Positions 17,036-26,382 of a DNA stretch of 54,586 nucleotides are shown here, piece after piece. The stretch is from a bacterium (GTDB taxonomy: Bacteria > Desulfobacterota > DSWW01). The stretch spans positions 1 to 54,586 of the forward strand of contig JANQFG010000120.1 in assembly GCA_028277985.1 (NCBI GenBank). Direction: 5' to 3'. Positions within the stretch are counted from its first letter, which is position 1. Every line of letters starts with the position of its first letter. The notes beneath the pieces are model-generated. The model was given only the letters and a program-made list of their open reading frames with translations. It did not search any database and had not been told where the DNA came from. Both the position numbers and the translations under genes were made by a program.

Positions 17036-17890
17036 ATGGAGTTCGAACAGATCCGTTATGAAGTGAAAGACAGAATCGCAACGATTACGCTCAATCGGCC
17101 CGACAAGCTGAACGCCTTTACGCCGAGGATGGGAGATGAACTGGTCCAGGCCTTTGACAAGGTTGACGAGGACGACGAAGTCCGGGTTCTCGTTGTAACG
17201 GGGGAGGGGAGGGGGTTCTGTGCCGGGGCCGATCTGAGCAGCGGGGCGGGCGATTCCTTCTATGACCCCTCCAAGACCATTGATGACTTCCGTGACGCGG
17301 GTGGGTTTCCTCCCTTGAGGGTTTTCCAGATGAAGAAACCGTCGATCGCAGCGATCAACGGCCCGGCCGTGGGTATGGGCATCACCATGACCCTGCCGAT
17401 GGATGTGCGCATCGCATCGGAGAAGGCGAAGATGGGCTTTGTCTTCGCTCGACGAGGCATCGCACCCGATGCTTGTAGCTCCTGGTTTCTGCCCCGCATC
17501 GTGGGAATCAGCCAGGCCACGGAATGGGTTCTTTCAGGAAGGGTCTTTTCTGCCGAGGAGGCCCTGCGAGGAGGCCTCGTGAGCCGGGTTGTGCCTCCGG
17601 ATCAGGTCCTTCCCACGGCCTACGAGATCGCAAAGGAGATCGCGGACAACACGAGCGCCATCTCGGTTGCCCTTTCGAGACAACTCCTCTGGCGGATGCT
17701 GGATGCGGATCACCCGATGGAAGCCCATAGATGGGAATCCAAGAGCATCTACTACACGGCCCGTTCCGATGACAGCAACGAAGGCGTCGCCTCCTTTCTC
17801 GAGAAGCGACTGCCCGAATTCAAGATGAAGCCGAGCAAGGACCTGCCGGAGTTTTATCCCTGGTGGACAGAGCCGGAATTCAAAGAATAG
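17036..17890 (+). CDS. Enoyl-CoA hydratase/isomerase family protein
   Basis: Crotonase-fold enzyme acting on acyl-CoA. The 284-residue sequence shows both oxyanion-hole motifs, GRGFCAGADLS and NGPAVGMGITM, and RRGIAPDACSSWFLPRIVG, where the usual catalytic Glu of hydratases is replaced by Asp. Other members of this subgroup have Glu or Asp here. ATG 17036 follows GAGGGAGG. The 3' end (WTEPEFKE) is the first copy of a 58-bp tandem repeat that runs on beyond the stop. Exact substrate unknown; beta-oxidation context with the neighbouring CoA ligase. Confidence 0.92.
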   Translation: MEFEQIRYEVKDRIATITLNRPDKLNAFTPRMGDELVQAFDKVDEDDEVRVLVVTGEGRGFCAGADLSSGAGDSFYDPSKTIDDFRDAGGFPPLRVFQMKKPSIAAINGPAVGMGITMTLPMDVRIASEKAKMGFVFARRGIAPDACSSWFLPRIVGISQATEWVLSGRVFSAEEALRGGLVSRVVPPDQVLPTAYEIAKEIADNTSAISVALSRQLLWRMLDADHPMEAHRWESKSIYYTARSDDSNEGVASFLEKRLPEFKMKPSKDLPEFYPWWTEPEFKE

Positions 17891-18000
17891 TCCACCTGTA
17901 TGACCGAATGTAGGTTGCTGGTGGACGGAGCCGGAGTTCAAGAAATAATCCCCTGAGTGGCCGAATGTAGGTTGGTTTTTGGACGGAGCCGGAGTTCAAA
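17861..18000 (+). repeat. 58-bp tandem repeat overlapping the end of the enoyl-CoA hydratase gene
   Basis: Copies begin at 17861 and 17919, and a partial third at about 17977, an exact 58-bp period. The marker GGAC lies at 17865, 17923 and 17981. Copy 1 is the coding end (WTEPEFKE, then TAG). Copy 2 still encodes WTEPEFKK followed by TAA in the shifted context. Copy 3 diverges after GAGTTCAAA. The intervening parts share CCGAATGTAGGTTG. Confidence 0.85.
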
Positions 18001-18030
18001 GCGTCGCTGCGTTGTTCCTGATCGGGGGCG

Positions 18031-20943
18031 TCACAAGCCGTTCGTGATGCGTGACAGGAGATCGCCCAGTTCCTGGATTCGGTAGGGCTTCGTGATGACG
18101 CCGCAGAAGCCGTGCTCCTGGTAGTTGGACATGACCGGGTCGTTCGAATAGCCGCTCGAAGCGATGATCTTGGCCCATGGATCCATTCGAAGGATTTTGC
18201 CGATCGTCTCCTTCCCTCCCATACCGCCCGGGATGGTGAGATCCATGATGACCGCGTGAAACGGCCGGTTCGCGTTCATCGCCTCCTGGTAGAGCTCGAT
18301 CCCCACGGCACCGTCTTCGGCGAACCTGACTTCATACCCCATCCGGGTCAGTGCCTCGCCGGTGGCCTTCCAGATGATCTCCTCGTCGTCCACGAGCAGG
18401 ATCCTTCCGTCTCCACTGGTCAGCATCTGTCCCGGCGGTTCCTTTTCCGCCGAGGTCCTGCCAAGAGCCGGGAGGTATATGTTGAAGGTGGTGCCTTCCT
18501 CGACCACCGAATCCACCTCGATGTGTCCCCCGTGGTTGTTGACGATGGAAAAGGCAGTCGTCAGTCCGAGGCCGCTCCCTCTCTGTTTTGTCGTGAAGAA
18601 AGGGTCGAAGATGTTCGACATGTCCTTCTTTGATATGCCGATTCCCTGATCGGCCACGGATATTCTCGTGTACAGTCCCGCTTTCAGGGGGAGGAATTCC
18701 TTGCCGCTGACCACCACGTTGTCCGCAACGATGCGGATCGTTCCTCCCCGCGGCATCGCCTGGTCCGCGTTGATGACCAGGTTCTGGAGCACCTGGCCGA
18801 TCTGGCCCTCGTCGGCTTCCACCAGCCAGAGATCATCGGCGAGGGCGTATTCGCACCTGGCGTTCGACCCACTGAGCGCGAACTCGGCCGTGTCCCGGAT
18901 CAACCCTGGAATCGACACCGTCTTCTTGATGAGGGTCCCGCCCTTGGCAAAGGCGAGAAGCTGTTGCGTGAGACCCTGGGCCCGGAGGGATGCCTTCTCG
19001 GCGTCCGACAGCATTTGCGATATATCTTCCCGAAGCTCGCCGTACAATCTGGCCATCGACAGATTTGTCGAGATTGCGGTCAGGATGTTGTTGAAGTCAT
19101 GGGCTATGCCCCCTGCAAGGATGCCGAGAGACTCGAGTTTCTGTATCTTCTGGAGCTCCAGTTCCATCCGTTTGCGTTCTGTGATGTCCATGACCGAAAT
19201 CAAGACCTTCTCGAAAGTCGCCTCGTAGCCCGGGGCAACGATCCATCGGTAGAAGACGCGTTTTCGATTGCCCCGAAAAGTCTTGACGATCACATCCTCG
19301 ACTTCCGATCCCGTTCTTCCCTCGGCCAGGTTTGCAAACTCGATCGAGGCCACCCGGAGCGCCTCTTCTTCATCGATGAGGGCCTCTTGTGTACTCGTCT
19401 GAAACGATTCCTTCCCGCCGGCTTCGAAGAGCGCCATACTCGCCTTGTTCGCGTCCGTCACCCGCACCTCGGCCGCGCATTCCAGGGCCGCCTCCGGGCG
19501 GGCTTCGAAGTATTTCCGGACATCCTCGATTCCCCTTTTTCGCAGGTTGTCCATATACCTCTTCGGGTACGAGGCATCCACCTCCCACAGGGCGATAGGA
19601 GATTCGTCGAAAAGGCGGCGATACCTGGCCTCGCTCTCGCGCAGAGCATTCTCCACTCGCTTTCGCTCCGTCACGTCGCGGAGAACAACAAGAATGACCG
19701 GCCTGCCGTCGATCTGAATCAGCTGACCGAGAGCTTCGAAGAGGATGCTGTCCCCATCAGCGTTCTTGACCGGAATCTCTCTTGGTAACCCCAGAGCCTC
19801 GTCTCGCGCTACTCTTCCGAACATCTTTTCTGCATAGTCCCTCCATTCCGGCACCACGAACATCGAATAGGGGAGGCCGACGATTTCCTCGTTCGGCATC
19901 GACACCAGCTCCGATGCGGTAGGATTCACGTCTAGAATCTCACCGGTATCCGGGTCAGCAAGAATGATCGCGTCGAGCGAGCCATCGAAAACCGTCCGGA
20001 AACGCTCTTCACTCTCTCGCAGGGCCTCCCTGACCTGTTTGTGCGTCGTGATGTCGAGCATTACGCCCTGGAGGAAGAGAGGCTTGTTGCGGTTGTCGCG
20101 GACGATCCGGGCGTGATCCCGGAACCAGACGGTTCTGCCGTCGCGGGTGATCATACGGTACTCGGTGGTCAGCGGGTCGCCCTTCGCCTGGGCCTGAGCC
20201 ACTTCCACGAGCACCCGGTCCCGATCGTCCGGATGAAGTGCCTTGCGCCACGTGTCCGGGTCCTGCCGGTAGTCTTCCTGCGTGAACCCAAGGACATCTT
20301 CGATCTGGGGGCTGACGTACTCCGTGGTGCGCACATCATCGATTCGGGCGATGTAGGTTACTGCGGGCATCTGTTCGACCAACGAACGGTACCTTACCTC
20401 GGACGCGCGCAATGCCTTCGATTCGGTCAGAAAGAGGCGACGGTATTTCTTCTCGCTTTCGCGCAATACTTTTTCGGCCCGCTTCTGCTCTGTGGTATCG
20501 AGGAGAATCCCCCGAAGGCCGACCACCTTGCCGTTGCGGATCACGGGCGCCGAGCGAACCAGCGCCGGAAAGGTACTTCCGTCTTTCCGGCGCGCCGTGT
20601 ACTCCGACATGCCGACTTCTTCCCCGTCAAACACTCTCCGGACGTTCTGTTCCGCCTTGCCCCTGCTTTGAGGAGTCAACAGGTTCAGAGCCTCGAAGCC
20701 CTTGTCGAGGTCCTCCCGGGAATAGCCTGCTATCTCGAAGGCCTTCTGATTGACAAACGTGAGGATTCCCCTGTCGTCCACCTCGAAAACGATCTCGGGC
20801 AGGAGTTCTGCGAGTTCACGAAATCGCTCTGCTTCGAGCCTGCATTCCTCCAAGGCCCTCTTGCCGAGGCGGTTCTCCGCCTCCAGGTCCTTGACCAGCT
20901 TCGTGAGCTCTTCGTAAGTCGGTTTCCTGCCCACCGCTGCCAC
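18031..20943 (-). CDS. Hybrid histidine kinase with four PAS domains and a receiver
   Basis: A soluble sensor kinase of 970 residues. The N-terminus (1-40) is coiled-coil-like. Four PAS modules span about 40-155, 185-305, 310-430 and 435-590, each ending in a D-T/I-T-E-Q/R-K-type linker. The HisKA box GGIAHDFNN carries His615. The ATPase domain has NLVINADQAMPRGG, DQGIGIS and GSGLGL. A C-terminal receiver carries ILLVDDEE (848-855), the phospho-acceptor Asp901 and Lys952. There is no membrane segment, so it senses a cytoplasmic signal. A promoter with a TATAAT -10 precedes it. No linked transcriptional output gene was seen; the partner is probably distant. Confidence 0.92.
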   Translation of the reverse strand: MAAVGRKPTYEELTKLVKDLEAENRLGKRALEECRLEAERFRELAELLPEIVFEVDDRGILTFVNQKAFEIAGYSREDLDKGFEALNLLTPQSRGKAEQNVRRVFDGEEVGMSEYTARRKDGSTFPALVRSAPVIRNGKVVGLRGILLDTTEQKRAEKVLRESEKKYRRLFLTESKALRASEVRYRSLVEQMPAVTYIARIDDVRTTEYVSPQIEDVLGFTQEDYRQDPDTWRKALHPDDRDRVLVEVAQAQAKGDPLTTEYRMITRDGRTVWFRDHARIVRDNRNKPLFLQGVMLDITTHKQVREALRESEERFRTVFDGSLDAIILADPDTGEILDVNPTASELVSMPNEEIVGLPYSMFVVPEWRDYAEKMFGRVARDEALGLPREIPVKNADGDSILFEALGQLIQIDGRPVILVVLRDVTERKRVENALRESEARYRRLFDESPIALWEVDASYPKRYMDNLRKRGIEDVRKYFEARPEAALECAAEVRVTDANKASMALFEAGGKESFQTSTQEALIDEEEALRVASIEFANLAEGRTGSEVEDVIVKTFRGNRKRVFYRWIVAPGYEATFEKVLISVMDITERKRMELELQKIQKLESLGILAGGIAHDFNNILTAISTNLSMARLYGELREDISQMLSDAEKASLRAQGLTQQLLAFAKGGTLIKKTVSIPGLIRDTAEFALSGSNARCEYALADDLWLVEADEGQIGQVLQNLVINADQAMPRGGTIRIVADNVVVSGKEFLPLKAGLYTRISVADQGIGISKKDMSNIFDPFFTTKQRGSGLGLTTAFSIVNNHGGHIEVDSVVEEGTTFNIYLPALGRTSAEKEPPGQMLTSGDGRILLVDDEEIIWKATGEALTRMGYEVRFAEDGAVGIELYQEAMNANRPFHAVIMDLTIPGGMGGKETIGKILRMDPWAKIIASSGYSNDPVMSNYQEHGFCGVITKPYRIQELGDLLSRITNGL

Positions 20944-20987
20944 TCCTCTTGGGGTACGTGGCCGACCGGGACCGCTACGGGAGAGCT

Positions 20988-21017
20988 ATTATAATATGAA
21001 TCTAAATTAGATAACAA
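20988..21017 (-). promoter_or_regulatory. Sigma70-like promoter for the hybrid kinase gene
   Basis: On the minus strand, TTGTTA (21017-21012) and TATAAT (20993-20988) are separated by 18 nt, 45 nt upstream of the ATG at 20943. The AT-rich block is nearly palindromic, so a plus-strand -10 (20990-20995) is also possible for the UroD-family gene. Confidence 0.45.
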
Positions 21018-21159
21018 GAAGTAATTTCTCTTCCCGAAAACCGGGCAGGGCGGCTCCCGGCGGAGGCGTCTGTCTTGACCTCGGGATGCATCCTCTCCTA
21101 TCTTTCGTCTGTACGGAAGGCGATCGCGCGGGAGTCCATCCTTTACACCAGGGGGAGCG

Positions 21160-22131
21160 ATGAACGAAAGAGAGCGTTTTCGTAGAATCTTTCGCGGAGA
21201 TCCGGTGGACAGGCCCCCGCTTCTCGAGGAAGGGATTCGAGAAGAGGTGATCGATCGATGGCGTACCCAGGGTTTGCCGGCCCGCAAGACCCATGTAGAG
21301 ATCTTCGGGCTGACGCCGCACGAGAATGTTGAACCGGATCTTCGGCTTCTGCCGAACTACTTCGGCAGGCTTCTGGATCTCCCGGCGAGAGGGTACCGGC
21401 GCGCGTTTCATCCGTCTCCTGCACGTTTCGGAGAGGACTGGCAGGAGACGGTGAGACGGCTCAGAGACCGGGATCACGTTGTCGGCATCTGGGCTTCCCG
21501 GGGGTTCTTTCAGGCCCTGGGCGTGGGAGACTGGCCCACTCTCGAGAAAGTCATGGACGGCGTCATCGATCATCCGAGAAAGATGCGCAACCGCCTGGCC
21601 ATGTACGGGGACTTCTGTGCCCGTATGCTGGAAACGGCGCTCAAGGATCTGGACCCGGAATTCATCTACCTGAGCGAGCCTATCTCGGACAACAAGGGAC
21701 CCCTGATCTCGCCCGAAATGTTCCAAGACCTGATGATTCCGGTCTACGAGAAGCTCGTCTCCGTCGCCAGGGCGCACGGGTGCGAGCAAGTCCTGGTCAA
21801 CACGTACGGCAACACGACCCGCTTGCTGCCCATGATGATCGAAGTCGGAGTCACGATCCTGTGGGTTTCGGAGGCTGCCGAAGACCCGGAGATCGATTAC
21901 CGCAGTCTTCGTCGTCGCTATGGGCCCGAGCTGGGCCTCATCGGCGGCATCCCTCTGAGCATCCTGCGATCCGAATCCTCGGAGAACATGGAACCAAGGC
22001 TCCGCGAAATCGTCGAGCCCCTTCTCGAAACCGGACGCTACATACCGCTTGCCGGCGGTCGGGTGCGCGAGGAGGTCCCGTGGGAAGTCTACGGGCGCTA
22101 CCGTAGAATCCTGTCCGACCTGATCGGCTGA
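21160..22131 (+). CDS. Uroporphyrinogen decarboxylase family protein
   Basis: TIM-barrel UroD/MtaA/CmuA family protein of 323 residues. It opens MNERERFRRIFRGDPVDRPP, the family signature (N-E-R-F-R-x-I-F-x-G-x-x-V-D-R-P-P), and has EPISDNKGPLISPEMF and NTYGNTTRLLP, followed by LGLIGGIPLS. These proteins are usually heme decarboxylases or corrinoid-linked methyltransferases; in strict anaerobes the latter is more common. No corrinoid protein lies beside it, so the specific role is open. The ATG follows GGGGGAGCG. Its TGA lies directly against the stop of the convergent flavoprotein gene. Confidence 0.85.
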   Translation: MNERERFRRIFRGDPVDRPPLLEEGIREEVIDRWRTQGLPARKTHVEIFGLTPHENVEPDLRLLPNYFGRLLDLPARGYRRAFHPSPARFGEDWQETVRRLRDRDHVVGIWASRGFFQALGVGDWPTLEKVMDGVIDHPRKMRNRLAMYGDFCARMLETALKDLDPEFIYLSEPISDNKGPLISPEMFQDLMIPVYEKLVSVARAHGCEQVLVNTYGNTTRLLPMMIEVGVTILWVSEAAEDPEIDYRSLRRRYGPELGLIGGIPLSILRSESSENMEPRLREIVEPLLETGRYIPLAGGRVREEVPWEVYGRYRRILSDLIG

Positions 22132-22701
22132 TCAGGTAACCATCCACCGGCCTGCATCTCGAGCCTTGGACAGCAGGGCTTCGTCGTTCCGTGCAGAGTC
22201 CCTGTCTTCTGTTCCTGCCTGCGTGATGACCCGGATCGTTCCGCCGAGGAATGAGAAGATCATACGGAGGTACTCGATGACATGACGGTACGCCTCCGGG
22301 TCCTCGTCTCCCTGTGAGGTGACGATCGTAAACTTCCTTCCGGGAGGGATCGCGGCCTCGTAGCCGGCCTCCCCCTCCGGGTCAGGTACCAGACAATAGC
22401 AGCGGTCGAGAAAGCACTTGAACTGGCCGCTCACATTGAAGACGTAGATCGGGGTCCCGAAGGCGATGGCATCGCTCGTCTTCAACGCCTCGAGCACATC
22501 CTGAAAGTCGTCCTTGCAGGCGCACTCTCCGATGTTTTCGCGGCAGGCGAGACAGCCCTGGCATCCTCGCATCTTGAGCGCGTTGAGATCAATCATGCGA
22601 GTCTCAGCTCCCACCTCGGCCGCCCCTGCCAGGATTTGCTCCAGCATGGTGGTCGTGTTGCCTTTCTTGCGTGGACTCCCGTTGATGGCGAGGACTTTCA
22701 T
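22132..22701 (-). CDS. Iron-sulfur flavoprotein / FMN reductase-like protein
   Basis: A 189-residue flavodoxin-fold oxidoreductase of the Isf family. NGSPRKKGNT (7-16) is the FMN phosphate loop. Cys47, Cys50, Cys53 and Cys60 lie in CQGCLACRENIGEC, and Cys62 follows. The first three have the CxxCxxC spacing that in Methanosarcina Isf holds a [4Fe-4S] cluster. GTPIYVFNVSGQ is the flavin isoalloxazine region. The start ATG follows a GGGAGCC element. It is adjacent to but convergent with the UroD-family gene. It may reduce oxygen, quinones or metals. Confidence 0.9.
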   Translation of the reverse strand: MKVLAINGSPRKKGNTTTMLEQILAGAAEVGAETRMIDLNALKMRGCQGCLACRENIGECACKDDFQDVLEALKTSDAIAFGTPIYVFNVSGQFKCFLDRCYCLVPDPEGEAGYEAAIPPGRKFTIVTSQGDEDPEAYRHVIEYLRMIFSFLGGTIRVITQAGTEDRDSARNDEALLSKARDAGRWMVT

Positions 22702-22926
22702 GGCAGGCTCCCTTCTCGGTATATGCTTTCAGTACTGTTTTCGTTTCGATACAACCCGTCGAGGAGATGTTGCGAACAGAGGAGGACGTCGAGCGGGAGC
22801 ATCCTTCTCCGGCAGCTCTTGTCCGCGTGGATGATCGTGTTCGTCATCGGTTCAACCCGCAAGAATGGAGCGGAGCATTGCAACGAGCAGCGTGGCATAG
22901 TATACAGTTACGGTGCGGTGCAGACA

Positions 22927-24069
22927 ATGAACCGTGAACAGGGATCCGGGATGCCTCATCCGCTCTTCATCGCCTACGAGCAGTTGAAACAGAGAATCCC
23001 CTTCGCCCCTCTCGGAGAGTATCCGACGCCGGTCGAAAAACTTTCCGGACTGGAGGGAGCCCTTCAAGCGAGCGGTCTCTACATCAAGCGCGACGACAAG
23101 AGCTCGTACGATTACGGCGGCAACAAGGTCAGGAAGCTGGAATTCCTCCTGGCAGACGCGGTGTCGAAAGGGAAGAAGCAGACGGTCACGTTCGGCTACG
23201 CCGGGTCGAATCATTCTCTCGCAGTGGCCGTGTTTGCAAAAAGGCTCGGTCTGGAGCCCATTTCCCTGCATATCCCCCAGCCGAACGCGGCATACGTCCG
23301 AAAGAACCTCCTGCTTCAGGCTTGCCTCGGAACGGAGCTGCATCATTACAGCAACATGACATCCATCTATGTGGGAACAGTCCTGGTGATGATCAAGTCC
23401 TTTCTCAAGACCGGGAAGCTCCCTTATCTCATTCCCCCGGGCGGATCGAATGTTGTCGGGACCATGGGGATGGTCGGGTCTGTTCTGGAGCTCCAGGAGC
23501 AGATCGAGCAGGGTCTCATGCCGGAACCGGATGTCGTCTACGTGCCTCTCGGCTCTTGCGGCAGCGCCGCCGGCATTGCTTTGGGCGCAAAGGCCCTTGG
23601 GTGGAAGACCCAGATAAGGGCGGTCCGGGTTTCGGAGCGAAAAGGGGCCGATAGGAAGACTGCACGGGCTCTGTTCGACGGTGCGGCCAGAAACCTGAGG
23701 AGGCTCCTGCCTACCTTCCCGTCGGTGGAGTTCGCAGACGAGGATTTCGAAGTGAACCATGACTATCTCGGTGACGGGTACGCCCATTTCACAAAGAAGG
23801 GCATGGGGGCAGTCAAGCTGGCAGCGGAACGGGATGGAATCCGACTGGATGGTACCTATACGGGAAAGGCGATGGCCGCCCTGATCGATGATGCCGGCGA
23901 GGGGAGACTCGCGGGCAAGGTAACGCTCTTCTGGAACACGTACAACTCGGTTGATTTCAGAGACAAGATAGGGAAGATCGATTTTCAACAGTTGCCCAAG
24001 GCATACCACCCCTACTTCACGGAGGATGACCAGCCCTTGGAGATTCCATTGGAACAGGAGGGGACATGA
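22927..24069 (+). CDS. PLP-dependent lyase (D-cysteine desulfhydrase/ACC deaminase family)
   Basis: Fold-type II PLP enzyme of 380 residues. The lysine that binds PLP lies in DYGGNKVRKLEF (Lys67 from this start), the nucleophile loop reads GYAGSNHSLAVAVFAKR, and the Gly-rich phosphate loop is GSCGSAAGIALG. Members degrade D-cysteine or 1-aminocyclopropane-1-carboxylate; substrate not settled here. Presence beside a peptidase and cysteine synthase fits a thiol/amino-acid role. The start is uncertain: ATG 22927 has no clear SD, while ATG 22951 follows GGGATCCGGG and would shorten it by 8. Overlaps the next gene by 4 nt. Confidence 0.87.
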   Translation: MNREQGSGMPHPLFIAYEQLKQRIPFAPLGEYPTPVEKLSGLEGALQASGLYIKRDDKSSYDYGGNKVRKLEFLLADAVSKGKKQTVTFGYAGSNHSLAVAVFAKRLGLEPISLHIPQPNAAYVRKNLLLQACLGTELHHYSNMTSIYVGTVLVMIKSFLKTGKLPYLIPPGGSNVVGTMGMVGSVLELQEQIEQGLMPEPDVVYVPLGSCGSAAGIALGAKALGWKTQIRAVRVSERKGADRKTARALFDGAARNLRRLLPTFPSVEFADEDFEVNHDYLGDGYAHFTKKGMGAVKLAAERDGIRLDGTYTGKAMAALIDDAGEGRLAGKVTLFWNTYNSVDFRDKIGKIDFQQLPKAYHPYFTEDDQPLEIPLEQEGT

Positions 24070-25292
24070 AGGACCGGTCGAGGCATGCCCACCACGAGAT
24101 CGTTGTTGAACGGCTTCGCACCCTGATGGAGGAGGCGGACCTGGACGGACTGATCGCCCTGAAGAACGAGAATTTCACCTACATCAATACGGCGGCGTCA
24201 CCCTTTCTTACCCAGTCCGGCTTCGCGAGCGTTGCCATGGTTCTCGTTCCGAAGAAGGGAGACGTGCTTGGGATCTGCCCCGATTTCGAACGTCCCGCCG
24301 TTCAGGCGGGGGGGATGATACGTGAATGGCACGACTATCCGGTCTGGGTCTATATCGACGATCAGTTCACCTCTGAGAAAAAACCGGAGAAGGAGTCGGA
24401 GAAGGAGGAGTTCTTTTCCCTCGGCTCCAGTGTCGGCGTGCTGGCCGATCGCCTGCGTGCGTCCGGCCTCGACAAGGGCAGGCTCGGCGTGGAGATGATG
24501 TCGATTCAGGCACCGGTCTGGGATTCGCTCCAGGGCACCCTGCCGGAGGCGACCTTTGTGGATGGGAGCCAGGTCTTTCAGAAGGCCCGCTTGGTGAAGA
24601 CGGAATACGAAATCGACTGCCTGCGCTACGCATCCGAGGTCCAGGAAAGAATTGTCTTCGAGACCATGGCCGAGGCACAGATCGGGATGTCCCATGCCGA
24701 ACTCATGTCAAGGCTCAGGTCCAGGGCGCTGGCCGACAGAGGGATCGACTCGATCCGCTTCATGTTCGTGTCCGCGGGGCCTCTTTTTGCCCCCACGATT
24801 TCTCCCTACGAAGTGGAGATACAGGAGGGCGACCTGATCAAGTACGATGGCGCCCTGGTGACTCGCGGGTACGGGGCGGACGCTGCCTGGACCTTCATCG
24901 CAGGTGAGCCTTCCCCGGATCAGAAACGTGTGAACCACGCGCTTGTCGCCGCTCATGCAGCGGCTGTGGAGATGATGGGGCCGGGTGCCATACCGAGGGA
25001 TGTGTTCAACAGGGCGATGGAAGTCGCCCGCGCTGAAGGCCTTCCGGACTACGTCCGTGGGCACGTCGGGCATTCCGTCGGGTTGGACCAGACGATCGAA
25101 GAGCAGCCCCTCCTTTCCGCCGTCTCGGAAGATCCGATGGAGCCGGGAAATGTCTTCTGCGTCGAGCTGCCCTACTATGCACACGGCTTTGGGAGCATCC
25201 AGAACGAAGACATCGTGCTGATCACGGAGAACGGCCGGGAGCTCCTCACGACCAAGGAGAGGAAGCTCCACCCCATCGGCACCGGCTCTTGA
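24066..25292 (+). CDS. M24-family Xaa-Pro aminopeptidase-like protein
   Basis: Metallopeptidase-fold protein (pita-bread) of 408 residues, overlapping the PLP lyase stop by ATGA. The N-terminal creatinase-like domain spans about 1-165. The catalytic half has KYDGA and GADAAW (Asp ligands), GHVGHSVGLD (His ligand), VELPYY and IQNEDIVLI (Glu ligand). The normal E-N-P loop appears as E-L-P, so metal coordination may be altered. Hence it could be a prolidase or one of the M24-like lyases or hydrolases. The coupled lyase next to it suggests action on an amino-acid-derived substrate. Confidence 0.87.
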   Translation: MKDRSRHAHHEIVVERLRTLMEEADLDGLIALKNENFTYINTAASPFLTQSGFASVAMVLVPKKGDVLGICPDFERPAVQAGGMIREWHDYPVWVYIDDQFTSEKKPEKESEKEEFFSLGSSVGVLADRLRASGLDKGRLGVEMMSIQAPVWDSLQGTLPEATFVDGSQVFQKARLVKTEYEIDCLRYASEVQERIVFETMAEAQIGMSHAELMSRLRSRALADRGIDSIRFMFVSAGPLFAPTISPYEVEIQEGDLIKYDGALVTRGYGADAAWTFIAGEPSPDQKRVNHALVAAHAAAVEMMGPGAIPRDVFNRAMEVARAEGLPDYVRGHVGHSVGLDQTIEEQPLLSAVSEDPMEPGNVFCVELPYYAHGFGSIQNEDIVLITENGRELLTTKERKLHPIGTGS

Positions 25293-25469
25293 TGGACGGG
25301 GACAGAGGCGACTCTTCTTCGGGCCTTCCCATCTCTTTCCCGGGCGACTTAAAAAAAGCGCCCCGTTCTGGTAAGCTGTCTACCAGGCAGAGTGAACGCG
25401 AGGCGTTTTCCGGCATTCCTTTTTTTTCGGTCCCTGGCGACCGAACGTGTTCCTGGAGAAGGGCAGACG

Positions 25470-26369
25470 ATGACCGATTCCACACAGACCATTCTGGGCG
25501 CTATCGGCAACACGCCGATGCTGAGGCTTTCCCGTATCGCCAGGGGCGAGATCCTGGCAAAGGCGGAGTTCTTGAACCCGGGAGGGAGTATCAAGGACAG
25601 GATCGCCCTGTACATCATCGAGCAGGCCGAAAAGGAGGGCGTGCTCAAGCCGGGTGGCGTGATCGCCGAGGCGACCTCTGGAAATACCGGAATCGGCTTT
25701 ACCCTGGTGGGCGTTCAGAAGGGGTACCGTGTCATCATCATCATGCCGGAGAACATGAGTGAAGAGCGAAAGAAGATCATCAATGCCCTGGGGGGGGAGC
25801 TGATTCTTACACCTGCCGAGCTCAGCCTGAAAGGGTGTCTGAGCAAGCTGGACGAGGTCCGGGAGGAGATCCAGGACACTTTCGTTCCCGGCCAGTTCAC
25901 GAACCCGAAGAACCCGGAATGCCATTACCTCTTTACCGGGCCCGAGATCTGGGAACAGAGCAACGGAAATGTGGACATCTTTGCAGCAGGGGTCGGCAGC
26001 GGCGGGACACTGATGGGTGTGGGAAGGTATCTGAAGGAGAAGAACCCGGACATACAGATCGCGGCGGTTGAACCGAAGAACAGCGCCGCCTTGCTCGGCA
26101 GGGAGCCCGGCCTGCACACGATCCAGGGTATCGGGGACGGGTTCGTCCCGGATGTAGTCGATATGAACATGATTGACATCGTGATGACGGTTTCGGATGA
26201 AGACGCGGTGGAGATGACCAGAAGGGTCGCCAAGGAGGAAGGGGTCCTGGTGGGAACCTCCTCGGGTGCGAACGTCTGGTGCGCGTCCCGCCTTTCGAAC
26301 AAGCGGCAGAGCGTGGTCACGGTCCTGCCGGACCGCGCGGAGCGCTATTTCAGCACCGCCCTGATCTAG
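25470..26369 (+). CDS. cysK: Cysteine synthase (O-acetylserine sulfhydrylase)
   Basis: Converts O-acetylserine and sulfide into cysteine. In 299 residues it shows the PLP lysine in NPGGSIKDR (Lys42), the substrate loop TSGNTGIG (69-76), the phosphate-binding GVGSGGTLMG and GTSSGANVW near the C-terminus. ATG 25470 follows CTGGAGAAGGG. It is 178 nt after the M24 gene, so it may be in the same or a separate transcript. The matching serine acetyltransferase is encoded at 2714. Related cystathionine beta-synthase-like enzymes cannot be fully excluded. Confidence 0.9.
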   Translation: MTDSTQTILGAIGNTPMLRLSRIARGEILAKAEFLNPGGSIKDRIALYIIEQAEKEGVLKPGGVIAEATSGNTGIGFTLVGVQKGYRVIIIMPENMSEERKKIINALGGELILTPAELSLKGCLSKLDEVREEIQDTFVPGQFTNPKNPECHYLFTGPEIWEQSNGNVDIFAAGVGSGGTLMGVGRYLKEKNPDIQIAAVEPKNSAALLGREPGLHTIQGIGDGFVPDVVDMNMIDIVMTVSDEDAVEMTRRVAKEEGVLVGTSSGANVWCASRLSNKRQSVVTVLPDRAERYFSTALI

Positions 26370-26382
26370 GGCACCGCTCTGT

